Below, in pieces: positions 35,766 to 48,000 of a stretch of 64,000 nt of DNA. A model generated the notes under the pieces. It was not told the DNA's origin. It searched no databases and saw only the letters and a program-made list of their open reading frames with translations. Made by a program: the position numbers and the translations under genes. The stretch is taken from NCBI GenBank assembly GCA_963669155.1, contig OZ022584.1:3720224-3784223 (forward strand), in the 5' to 3' direction. Numbering within the stretch: the first letter of the stretch is position 1; every line of letters begins with the position of its first letter. Origin of the DNA: Arbacia lixula. Its lineage: Eukaryota; Echinodermata; Echinoidea; Arbacioida; Arbaciidae.

Positions 35766-37058
35766 TAAACATGTTATTGTACATTGTATGTCAGATTCTG
35801 TTCTCTGCTAAAACTCATTTTACTTTTAGAGTTCCCCTTTCTATCTTGTAATTGTTACAATGTTACAATCTAATATTTCTACTCACCTGCCTTCATATTT
35901 GTTAAATTGTTAATTCTATGCTTCCTAATTGTCAACGCAAGTTAGTTGCCCCCTCAATCTCATATTTCTAATAAATATCAATTTGATTTCCTTCTTCTCC
36001 TTTTAATTTCAGCAATTCAGCTCAATCTTTGTATTTCATTAAGTTGTTCAGTTGTTAACCAGTGCCTCAATTAAGTTGCAGTTCCTTTTTTGTAGTTTAT
36101 CACTATACAAAGGGGAAAATTGAATTGTCTGCAGTATGCTGTACTGATTTTAGGTTTCAAATATTAGCTTTCTCTCATTTCAATCTTCACAAAGTGAAAC
36201 TTTCTTTGGAACTTTTTCAGAAATTTCACCAATTACTATAAGCCTGTAACCACAGGAGTTCGCTATGTTACCTCGAACTAAACCCAAGAAATGCATATAC
36301 ATGTATTGCATTCTAGAGATTTTAAATTTACAATTTATGTTAAAGAGAATAACTGCAGTGGGATAAGTTTTGCCATTTAAAGGAAAAATGGAGGTGCTTT
36401 ACAACATAAATGGCAAGTAGGTCTGGTAAATATTTTACCCATTGCTCATGTTCTAACATGCAAATGAGTACATCTAGTAAAGAATAGGGAACTTTTAAAC
36501 TTATCCATACTTTTAAATATATGACTTTTAGATCAATTTGAAGTTTGAGTTCAAGTTCATTTAATGGGCTTGGGGATAAAGAATCTGAACATGTATTTTG
36601 GCAAACTTCAAAAGAAAGTCATGTATCAATAATCGATCGATTTTGAAAGGGGGAAGGGCTGCCTTATTATATAACTCAAGAAGAAATAATTTTCAACTTC
36701 AACACTTTTGAATACAGCCCTTCATGGGTATTGAAACAAAAATGTGTGACTATGAATAAATTCTTTTGTGATATTTATTGTTCTTTATAGAGAACTTTTA
36801 TCCCTCTGCCACTAGCAGTCACTGCGGACCTATTACACTATATAGGTCAATGGTCTGAGTGACAAGTTATTACTCTCTACAACATTCATTCTTTGGGACC
36901 AAGTTTTACATCGCACATTCATGTAGTATTTACATGCATGTACATGTAGTCCAACATGTAGTCTTCTATGTTTTAATCTGTGCAGTCGCAGAAGGATGTC
37001 GGTCTTGTTATTGCTCAATCTAAATTATTGGTTTCCTGTTGATGCGAACGCTCCTGAT

Positions 37059-37268
37059 CGGACTGTGTGTCTGGGTGTGTGAGTGTGTATGTATGTGTGT
37101 ACACTTGTACATGTGTGTGTGGCTGTGTGCATGTGTGAGTGTGTGTGTGTGTGTGTGTGGGTGCACGCACCACATGATACACAGCTTTGGATGATAAGGC
37201 AGTAGATACTTGGTCTGCAACTTTGAGTAGGACGTGCTCACAGTGTACACACACACACACACACACAT
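37059..37268. repeat. Paired (GT)n and (CA)n tracts
   Basis: GT repeats (densest at 37138-37158) are followed 90 bases later by CA repeats (37246-37267). The two tracts are inverted relative to each other and could pair in single strands. Confidence 0.85.
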
Positions 37269-39000
37269 GTCCTACATGTAGCTGCTTGTGCCTGATGTAG
37301 GGACTGTGTGCTAAGCTACAGAGTGACATTGGTACTTTATAGTGAGTGTACAGCAAGCCTGGTAAATTGGGGGAAATGATGCTCGAGCAGACAGCTAGAT
37401 GGGCGCAGGAAGCGCAGCGTTAATGCCACAGATTTGCTGCAAATGTTGCATGCATTTCCTCTATGAATTGTTTTACAGACACACCATGCATCAGATGGTT
37501 TTACTTTCTGAATGTTACCAGTAGTCATTCTTACGAGTGATACATCATTGTCCCAAGGTCTCCAAATTTGATTATTTCATTTAGTTCTTCAGAACATAGA
37601 CGCAAAGACAATGTTTTTGTTTTATCTTATTGAAAACTTACAAGATCAGTAAGCAATTAAAACCTCAAGCACTTGTACACTTCTTATCGCAAAGTTTGCA
37701 TGCAGTAACATTTTGGGTTGCCAATACATTCAGTTTTAAAAATCATTAACTTTCTTTAATATAAGTTTTGAACTTTCCTTCAAAGTTTTGGCAAACCAAT
37801 TGTACTGCCCTTACTTGAACCTCTGATTTAGTGTATCTCTTTTTCGAAGTAACGAGCTCAAATTCAGTAAAACACAGATTGACTAACATGGACAAGTTTG
37901 TAAAATGTGAAACTTTGCAGGACTTGATGTAGATTTTGATCAATTGATAGACGACATACTTCTTGCTTGTTTGCCTGAAGACTCATTTTTTTCAAATAAA
38001 AGATTCAATTTTGCTAGCACACGAAAACTTGATTGTTTTATAGTGAGAAAGCGGGACGTGGCATGGGAGTGTGTATGCATGCATGTGAGACCGTATTTTA
38101 ACCAGTTGCTCACGGTTAGATTTTCGGACTTGGTGAGCCTAGTCCAGTAAGGATACCGTATGTCCAAATTTTCCATGGAACTGCAGTTACCAAAGGGCTG
38201 TGGCTTCATTGTGCCCTATACGGTATTATAAGTGTATTCATAGCCCATCATCTATTGTCTGTCCAGCAGATTATGCAGGAGTCATGCTGCTTAGTATTTG
38301 AGTGGAGAAGATCCAGCCCGCATACATGTGCAGACTCAGTAAAGAACGGGTTAAGATGCGTCTTTGAAATGAGAGCGTTTCCCCCGACAGGAACCCAGCG
38401 GCTGTGCGCAGAAGTTGCTTTCTGATATGCATACAATGCATTGTTGTTGTCACGTGCCTGACATCATAATCTAAGGAGAGGTCAGCGGGGTCGGGTTACA
38501 TGCAGAATGCTTTCACTACCGACAGACAGCAGAGAGGATCATGGGAGAAGGAGAAGGAGGAGCCTAGCCGCAGCTCTTGTTATCTTTCACTGCCTCGGAT
38601 CACCATGACGGTGCCATCAATCTCTTCTTGATCTGCTCGCTTCATTGCTTTTGTCTCTGCCCTCTTGCTAGAAAGTTCAGTGTTTTATTGCAAACAGAAA
38701 AAAACAAACAATGGTTTATTCTGAATGCAGATTTCAATAGGATTTGCTTTCAGAGAAATCCATTTTACACCCCACTTGTATATTTACAATTTTAAATTGT
38801 ACAATTAGATTTTTATTTGAAAAGAAACTTTGAACTGAAGAAAAAAATTGTCCCACCAGTCTGAAAGATTGTTTCACATATATTGTCCTTTTTTCTCTCT
38901 CTTTTTTTTAAGAAGAAGAAAAAAAAAACTTACGATAATACACAACACACTAATATCAGAAAGATACCCTGATTAATGAGATTAGATATTGTAAGAAAAC

Positions 39001-39200
39001 TATACACACACACACACCCAGGCACACGCACATGCACACATACACCACATATGCACACACCAATCACACCGCACACACCTACAAACACATGCACACACCT
39101 ACACACCTACACACATTAATGTACACCACACACACACACATACACACACACATACACAAACACACACAAGCACACACACACACACGCGCGCGCACACACA
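39001..39200. repeat. (CA)n-rich low-complexity region
   Basis: Interrupted CACACA repeats with a short CGCGCGC block near 39186, a Z-DNA-prone arrangement. Confidence 0.9.
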
Positions 39201-40308
39201 GCTAACAAACACATACACAACTCCCACCACCTCCACCAAGACTGGTACAGTTTACATGTGTTGTCATCACTCTTGTAATGACAGCTTACCTGGTAAAGTT
39301 CCATAAAAAAATAGTTGATATCTGCTAGCTAGCTCGGGCAGACTGCATACTGTTGTCCTCGAGTCGGGTGGGCGTCTATGCCTGAGGCACGGTATTTCCT
39401 GCCGTTATCATATTTCCCCAACCCAGGTCATGTGATGACAAAGTGAGGCAGTGTGTACAGTGTGGATAAGACAAATAGTTACTCTGGGATGAATTCACTT
39501 TCAACATGGTCTTTTGTTATGCAGGTAATTGTTATCAGATACATGAATCCCAAGTGTTACCAGTGACAAACATGTTCAAGTTTGCATACAAACTTTCCTC
39601 ACATAGCAACAATATGAGCTGCATGTGCTCTTCTGGGGAAAATGGGGGCTTTATCTCCTTGTATGCCACATGTGCATTATGTCACATATATTACGCACAA
39701 AACCCATAGAGCAACAGTTTCAGGGCACACAACGGGCTAAGTGAGAAAAGTGAATTAATTTGTATTACCATAATTTCTCCTGCCACGATCCACAGCCTAA
39801 ATACGTCTAGGCCATTGTGCATATAAGTAGTTACCATTGATGGTACCTGTAATGTAAGTTACAATGATTGAAAACCTATTATGCAACATGGCCCTCATCT
39901 ATCTGGATGCACATTTAACATTAAGTAGGAAGTGTGTTCCTTGAATTAAAAAGTAGTACATGATGCTATATGTAGGACATGGTGTAACATCAGATCTTCA
40001 GTATCAGCCCGCTTGCTTTGTTCTCACTCAATGTGGACTTGTGCTTCATCAGTAACATGGTGCATTTTACTTATGCTGGGCTGACATGAAACATGTGGGC
40101 ACTCTTTGTAGGGAAACATTTTAAAAAATAATCTCTTTGACATGATGAGGAAAACTCCCTGAAATGTGTTTTGCATCATACTCTACAGTGAAAGGATGAA
40201 TTATTTTTCAGGTTTTTTTTTATGTTTGTGAGGGCACTTTTTTGTTTATATCATGTACGGATTTGTAGTAACATCACTGTTTTCTGCCTTCATTTTGTTC
40301 TTGTGCAG

Positions 40309-40427
40309 GGTAGAACGATGCTTCAGCGATGACGTCTTACTGATGACATACATGTAGAGGCAGCTTGAGGGAGCGAGTGTTGCTTCGACCCAGCTCACCA
40401 GGCCGGCTATGGTGTCCTTCAAACCGG
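40309..40427 (+). other. Predicted non-coding leader exon of zinc-finger gene
   Basis: The exon is bounded by acceptor TTTTGTTCTTGTGCAG and a consensus donor GTGAGT at 40428. It holds short upstream ATGs; the last (40409) would read six codons into the next exon and stop there. Direct joining to the large coding exon at 42565 would be out of phase. This fits a 5' UTR exon upstream of the one carrying the true start. Confidence 0.5.
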
Positions 40428-41326
40428 GTGAGTTCACACAGTGATGCATAGTGATGTGAGTCATGACATCTATAGGTAAAAGTGCAAAATAGGTCACCAC
40501 TTGCATGATTTTGCTGTTTATTGTAGAATTATTGTTTGGAAATCTTTGCTAACATCACAGTCGGTGATGACAGCGAGAAAATTATTACTGCTTTCTGAGT
40601 TAGATTAAAACTTGTATTCAAATGGCCCCTTTCTGTACTGTGTCCTATGAGGCATTGACCCTGCCGGAAAAAAAAAACATGAAAGAAGGGTATACAAGAT
40701 GTATAGTATGGAGAACAATAAGCCAAACATCAGTGAACTACCAGTGTATACATGTCATTTTGCATATTGATGTAGATTTTATGAGTTCAAACTTTATATC
40801 AACTTTTGTTGTGGCTTCCACTACCCTTCCCCTTTTTCACGTTCCACCGTGCCCCATAATATACTACATGTATGTAAAATTCGTCATAACCATATCTATT
40901 CATCAAACATAACAGTTGAATGCGTTACATGCAGAGGTAGATTAGTGTTTTTTAGTATATTTTTACATGGAAGTACACATGATTTGTTCGAGAGCTAATG
41001 GTATGTCTGTATTTACATCTAAACACAGCTTAACACTAGCTTTTCTTCATGGTTTATTTTGACTATCCATTCTTTAAAATAATAAACAATATTCAGATTC
41101 TACTCATTTCTTGCTCTGTAAACCATGTGTTGCCATGTATTGTTTCTTGTGTCTTAAAGGGAGTTACAATGTCTTTCTTTATACAGTATTTGGAGTGAAT
41201 GTCTCAGTATTGACCTACTCTCATCTGTTTATTGTTTAGACGATATAGGTCGGTTTGTTTCTCCAGTGAAGTTTGAGATGGCATATCAATCTTTCTATTG
41301 CATATAGGCTGCCTACCTCTGCCTCC

Positions 41327-41368
41327 ATGACCACGCCAATCAGCAATGGTGTTCTTGAAATGAGCTGA
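41327..41368 (+). CDS. uORF in zinc-finger gene leader
   Basis: ATG at 41327 opens 13 codons (MTTPISNGVLEMS) and ends at TGA 28 bases before the main ATG. It could reduce translation of the main frame. It is expressed only if this part of the sequence is in the mature transcript; a possible acceptor (TATTGCATATAG) lies at 41307. Confidence 0.3.
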   Translation: MTTPISNGVLEMS

Positions 41369-41396
41369 TATTGACCTCCACCAAGCCTTGCAAAAC

Positions 41397-42008
41397 ATGG
41401 ATGCAGCTGATGACGGGATCTCTGCGCTGGAGCAGCATCCAGAAGGATCGGGTCTAAATGAGAAGGCTGGGCTTGCGTCGTCAGGGGGCCCTGAAGCTGA
41501 CAGCAGATTGAGCATGACAGAGGCTCACCCAGACAGCCAGGAGAGAGACGTGGACTCTCCTAACCAGAAAGCAGACCCAGAGGATTGCCCATTGAAGAAT
41601 GGGGATAGCAAAAATGTAAATACAGACACAGCAGGCACAGAATTGAACACTGAGAGCTGCGCAGGTGCTAAGAATCTGTCTTCCAAACATGAAGTGCCGA
41701 AGCAGCTTGTCGAGGAGGCATCGAATCAAGAGCCTAAAGCTGAGGCTAAAGTCCACATGGAGAATTGCAATGAGGAGATGGACACTTCTTGTGAACCAGA
41801 AGTTAGTCCTGAACATAGTCCAGATATTAGTCCAGACCAAGTGCCTGAAGCAGTGAGCTTGCAGTCAGCAGACCATGAAGGGACCGAGGGGGAGTCTGCC
41901 AAGCCTGTACCTGACCCAACTGCTCCGAAGACTGAAGAAGAGGAGCGAGCTGGTAGTCCCGACGGTTGCGCTATTCAACAGCCCAAAGATGGGCAAGGCT
42001 CTGTTGAT
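41397..42008 (+). CDS. Zinc-finger gene coding exon 1, acidic N-terminus
   Basis: This exon has 204 codons in phase 0 out and begins MDAADDGISALEQHPEG. It is rich in Glu, Asp, Ser and Pro, including a SPEHSPDISPDQVPE stretch, and carries no finger. The region is probably disordered and may act as an activation or interaction segment. The donor GTAAGT is perfect. Confidence 0.88.
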
Positions 42009-45000
42009 GTAAGTATTAAATTCTGAATGTTTTGATATGTAAGGATATGTTTCAATGTGATTAGAAAGAAACAATTATTCTTCAAAACAATAAATCAAAA
42101 GGTATATATCAAATATATATTAACTCTCATTGCTTATTTTCACACCTGCATAGGTCAAGTTTCTTGCACAATTGCCTACCCCACAATTCTTTGCTCAATA
42201 TGACTTTGTGATAAGGTTTCCTCATTAGCTCTTGAAGTGTCACTGTCACACGGATCCAATAGAGCAGTATAACTGTATGCCATGGCTATCATACATTCTT
42301 GCAGCAAATGTGAACTTTCTCAAAATGTTATTTCCAATATATAAATTTCAACTTGCAATGAGGTATTCTGTTTTAAAGAGGAAACTCCAAAGTATTGTGA
42401 ATATTGTGTTATACATTATATTTATTGTTTGATATTTGAAGTTACACATTTTAAAAACAGATTAACATATTTTTTAGTAATTCTTATGAATATACACAAA
42501 ATATGAAATTATAGGTAAAAACTACATATTCATAATTTGGTCTTTCATGTTTTATATCTTACAGATCCCAGTGAAGAAAGGTAGAGATTACTGCGATGAA
42601 GCCATGGAGGAGCTGAAGGAACCAGTCCCAAACACGTCTTCCACCAAAACACCAACCACAAGTGCCATATCCAGTTTTCCAAAGGTTGTCATCACAGATT
42701 GCTCAAAGAACTGTGATTTATTCCCATCTTTAAGCTCTCCCAACGAAAGTCTTCCATCAGACAGTATTGATCACGAGTCACAAAAGGTTGATAAATTGAA
42801 CAACAACATTCAGAAATGCAGCAGCTTTTGCCAAGAACCAAGTGAATTAGTAGCAGCTTCATGTGAATCACTTCCAGCATCGAGCACTGTTAGCAAAGTC
42901 CAGGAAGTTTTTGAGAAGGAAAGTGAAAGCCCAGAACAAGCATCCATCTCTTTGAAGAAAGCTGTAAAGGATCTTGGAGGTAACCAGGATCGCTCAATGC
43001 TGATGAAGTATCTTGGGCTGCAACCTGTGCTAGAAAATGGACAGTCGCAGACAAGCCAGCTCCGAGACAAGGATGCATCTATCAAGCCCAAACATGGATT
43101 CCCTTTCTTTGAGTCATTCGGCTTGATGCCTGGCCTAGAGCCATTCCATTCCTATGAGAAGGTAGATATCTCCAAGAACACCTCACCATTTGATGTATGC
43201 AGTGATGGCAGTCATTCTCCCGAACCTCCCATCCTCGCAGAGACACCGGTGGTAGGCTCATCACCCCCGCGACATGACTATGATGCCATGGAGGCACGCA
43301 TGGCGGACATGATGCCAAGAAGTAATTCGATGATGGGACGGAGTCCTCTCTTAAGCAGCTTCCCTTCATCAGATCAGATGGGACAAGACATCAAAAGCAT
43401 CCTCTCTAAACAACACCTTCCCATCTCAGGATCCCTTCCCACATCTGGTCCGTATCCCAAGCTTCAAGGTGAGCATGCCGGGTCTCCATTCAATGAGGAA
43501 ACTATGAGTACTCCCACCTTTCCAACATATTCTGCAAGTAGCCCGAAAGTATCACTTTCAGAATCCAAAAAGCCTGCAGCTGCAGGGGATATTGTCCCAT
43601 GCCCTCGATGCCACCGTACATTTAAGAACAGGAACCAGCTTAGAGGACATCTTCGCTGGCACATCAATGATCCCATCAATCTGCTGTCAAGGAGGTGGTC
43701 AGAGAAAACTCAACCAAAGGTGCCTTTTTCCAGTGCAGCCAAAAAGCCTTCCAACCAATCTGGGAAAGGGAAAGAACTGCCACTGTCGAAAGTTAGAGTG
43801 AAGCTTGTACAGAGGAATAATATCCAGGGTTCTGGAACCAAGCAAGATACATTTCCTTGTACTCTCTGCCCAAAGGTCTTCAGAACATCTCTGAAACTTC
43901 GTGGACACATGATGGTCCACAAGAGGAAACAGCCAAAGAGGAAAGGACCCTTCTGGAAGAACAAGCCCAGCAAGCATTCTCGGTCTCATGGGAGAACTAC
44001 GAAGCACCAGTGTGAGATTTGCTCTGAAGGATTCGATTCCCAGTTGAAGCTCAGCAACCATATGGCATCTCATGCTAATGAAGTTCATCCCAGGAGCAAG
44101 GGCGTGAAGAGAAGTGGAAGCGATATGTCCCATGATGATATGAACTCTTCAGAAGGGAGTACCCAAGTTACTCTTACTGGCGTGAGGCACAAGGTATCAC
44201 ACAATAAGCAGAAATCCTCTTTTAAGTGCGACGTCTGCTTCAAAACATTCCCATCACTGAGAGCCCGAAATGGTCACCTCGGCATCCATTCTGCAAAATG
44301 GAAGATGTCTGGTAGTGTAGAGGAAACCTCATCACCAACTCAAAATGAGGAGATGACACATCCAGATTCCCAAGGAGTCTCCCAAGAAGAAAGTGGATCT
44401 AAATTGGGCAATGCAAAGACGCTCAATTATCGAATGCCATTCACATTCTTTCAATGTGATCGTTGTCGCCTGGTCTTTGCATCTAAACATAGAGTCAGAA
44501 AACATCTCACTAAGGTACACTCTGTGCTTTCTCCAGGAAATGATTTCTTCAGTGAAGAAAAAGTAGAAGGATGCAAGTTCTGTGAGGTATTCAAGAAAAG
44601 AAAGAGAGGGCGACCAAAGCAGGGTGAAAATAAACTTGTCAAATGTCCACATGGGAAGATTGTTGTTGGCTATAATCTGCCCTTGAACTCGATGCGAAAC
44701 AACAGGAAAAGCAGACTTCTTGCCCACAAACAGAAACATTCAATTGCACCTCAGACTGCCAAAATTCCAAGCAGTGATGGCTTGAGTGACATTGGGAATG
44801 AAAAGAGTGCGGATGGAATACCAGAAGATAACTCTTCAGGTGATGTAGAAGGCATGGACGATGATGTAGCTGCATCACTGCTGAAAAGACAAGGAAGAGC
44901 ACCAAAGGGCTGTGTAAAACCTCTGCTTTCTGTGAAAAGCGGAAAATCAGCACTCTACCGTGTTGCTGCTGCCAGATCTCACCTCACATCATTGAGGAGG

Positions 45001-48000
45001 CAGAAGATGGGGAAGGGGATGACGCTCTTGGGAAAGCAGTTGAAGAGTGGCTGGGATCCAAAGAGGCAGCGATTCATTGGACGACCATACAAGTGCCATC
45101 TTTGCACAATGGCCTACCGAAGTGAGAGGCAGCTGTGCAGTCACATGAGATCCCATGGCATCCACATCTTTGACCTCTCACAGCTCCCTGCAGATCAGAG
45201 AGCAAACCACCTGGCATCAAATGGAGAGATGGGAACCGGAATGAGTGGAGAGGAGGATGGACTTCAAGGGTTCATCGGTACCATGAACCCAAATGCTTCA
45301 CTTGGAAACCCAAACATGGAAGATCAAGAAACATATGCTGGGCGGAAACCCAGTGAATCTAGTGGAGTTGGTGGTGTCTGCTCGGTGTGCAGCAAGGAAT
45401 TTGACAGCGACAACATGTTTCATCAGCATCTACTTGGGAGATTCAACAAGAAATGTAGACAAGAATGGATGAAACAGACATTTGGCTTTGGCACAAGAGT
45501 ACAGTCACCGTTTAGAGGCCAGGAGGCTGATGACACCAAAGTGAAAAGTGAAACAGAAAGTCAAAGCAATGGTGATATGTATGTGATTGACAAAATAAGC
45601 TTGGAAAGCTTTCAGGGCTCAAGTGCATTCAGTAGTCTGCAACAAAAAGTCAGTGACAAGATCGAGACGGCTGTGCGTGGAGAAACGTCAATCATGGCAT
45701 ACAGTGCAGATATTGCCCTTGAGGAGCGTCAAGACATCAAACCATTGACCAATGGGAACTCTTCTAATGGAGATAGTGAACTAGTTAGCAGTCCATTACG
45801 AAAGAAAGGTGCAGTGCTTGATGCAGTTATCAGTAGACTCACCCAGTCCTCCAAGACCACCTGTTCATCTGCAGTGGAAGAGACGACAGGTTCCAGCCGA
45901 TCAGTATTCAGTGTACCAGGGAGCGCCAAACGGAAAAAGCAGAAATCTGACAAGCGGCTTTTCAAATGCAACCTCTGTGGTAAAGCCTTTGACAAGAAAC
46001 AGAAGCTGAGTGTCCATTCTATTATCCATAAGCCAAAAGTAGCCACAGTGATGGATCATGTTGAAAGTGCTTCGCAAGGCAGTGTCCTCCCAAGAAACAC
46101 AATGCCAACTGGAAGTGATCAAGACAGGACCAATGGAAGTCAGATGCCAAGCAATACCAATGGGGTCACCCCTCCACCACTGCCAGTGTCAGTCTCTGTC
46201 CCTCCTCTGCAACTCCTGTACAGCTGTACTGAATGCCCCAAACAGTTTACATCAAACCTGAAGCTTGCCAGTCACATCAAGATGCACATGAAGAGTATCA
46301 AGAGAAGAAGCCATAGTCCAGAGAGGGTTCCATCTGAGAACCTCAATATTGCTAAGCAGCCTTCTGTTTCTGCTGTTCCTGAAGTGAGTAACCACACAAC
46401 AAAGCTTAATGAAGTGAATGCAACTCCAACTATTGTCTCTCAAGAAGATGTACCCAGAGAAGAGAAGTCTGAGAATACCAGCTCAAGTCCACCACAAGTT
46501 TTGGACAATCCCACAAGTGAGACAAATTGCATTGCAAATTCTAGTGATGTCACAGAGTCAATTAAAAGATCAACTGACCCAACAGAATCAGTCATTTCAA
46601 GTGAGAAAGAGGTCAATAAGAAGGCTGTAAACCAGGCCAACGGAGTTGAGAAGGATGGCAAACAGAGTGTTCCAAGCAGACCTCGACTGTTGCTGAAGAT
46701 TAATCCCGCTACTCTCCTTCGGCTGCATGAATGTCAAGAATGCCACAAAACGTTCAAAAGTCGTAGGCAGCTTGCCAATCACCAGAAGGAGCATACTGCT
46801 GAGAGACTTGCAGATGAGAATCCAAACACTGAAGCACTAGCAGAATATAGCAACACTCATTTGAACCAGTCCATGGTGGTTTCAGAGACGTCTAGTTCGG
46901 ACATGTTCCAGATCGATCATTCCATTAGTAGAAGCTTTCACAGTAGCGACGATGTTAGTGAAGTCAGCCTGCAGGCTAACAAAACTCTTTTGCCAGAACT
47001 AACTATTCCTTGCAAGATATGTGACGAGGTGATGAAGAAGTCTGAGTTAGATAGCCATATGAAGTCACACACCAAGGATCTCCTTTCCAGAACATTTAAC
47101 AAAGAGAACTCTTGTGACAAATTGAACCATGGTGTAGAAGACTATTCTATCAATAGTATGTCTGCTGGTGCTACAGGTTTCTCTACAGCAAATGATTCTT
47201 TGATGTCATCACACCTAAATAACACAGATCTGGACATTAACCATGCATCGGAGGATCAATGTCAGAACTTTTCACCTGGAGAAGACTTGACTCAGAGAGA
47301 AATATCTGATGCATACACGACTGTAACACCAAGTGCCGCTTTTGAAGATTCCCCTGGAGGAGACGAACAGTTTGATGGTCCTGAGAAGGAGCAGTACACA
47401 TGTCATATTTGCAGTGAAAGCTTCAACTACTACCGGCTGTTTACTGAGCATTTGAAGGTACATGTGGTCAAGGATCCCAGTGCTCCTCTCAATGCGACTG
47501 ATTGTTCTGCAGCCTCCAAAGACACCTCTGTAAACCCATCTCCATTTGAAGAAAGCTTCCCGCAGAACTTTGTGCAGCCGAAGGTTTACCCATGTGAACT
47601 ATGCGGCTTCTCATTCTCATCATTCAGACAGTTTAGGGTTCACATCAGCCAGACTCATGGAGGGAAGTACCAGTACCGCTTGATGATCCAGCAGAAGGAA
47701 GCAGCAAAGGCAGGGGCCTTCCTCAAAGAACCAGAGACAATCAACAAAACACACCCTCACAAATGTGATGTCTGTGGGAGGAGGTTCAAGAGGCTTGCCC
47801 TGCTGATCTTTCATCTGAACAAGTTGCACAAGGGTTGGAAACAGAGATTGTGCATGATGAATGTGAGGAGCAGACCACGGCCGGCACCTGTGGGATTACA
47901 GACTGTCGCCCATGGAAAAGGCTCTTCTGCACCTGGCGTCCCTGGAATTGACCCTGCAGATCTGCCTTTCACTTGTGAGCTGTGTGGCAAGAGCTTCAGA

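Larger units (their letters stand above)
27677..40308 (+). other. Probable long 5' intron or upstream region, no coding seen
   Basis: About 12.6 kb without a credible coding exon. It contains (GT)n tracts, a TTAA-flanked MITE, a foldback element and G/C runs. A small block at 34740-34930 has an inverted CCAAT box (TGATTGGTCGATTG), and 38460-38640 is also less AT-rich; either could be regulatory, but nothing proves it. Confidence 0.4.

Noticed and set aside
41388-41396. Upstream TTG as start of the zinc-finger protein
   Set aside because: ATG at 41397 has a good Kozak context and an in-frame stop lies upstream at 41361.
43699-44133. Minus-strand open frames inside the zinc-finger exon
   Set aside because: They are antisense shadows of a strongly supported coding exon.
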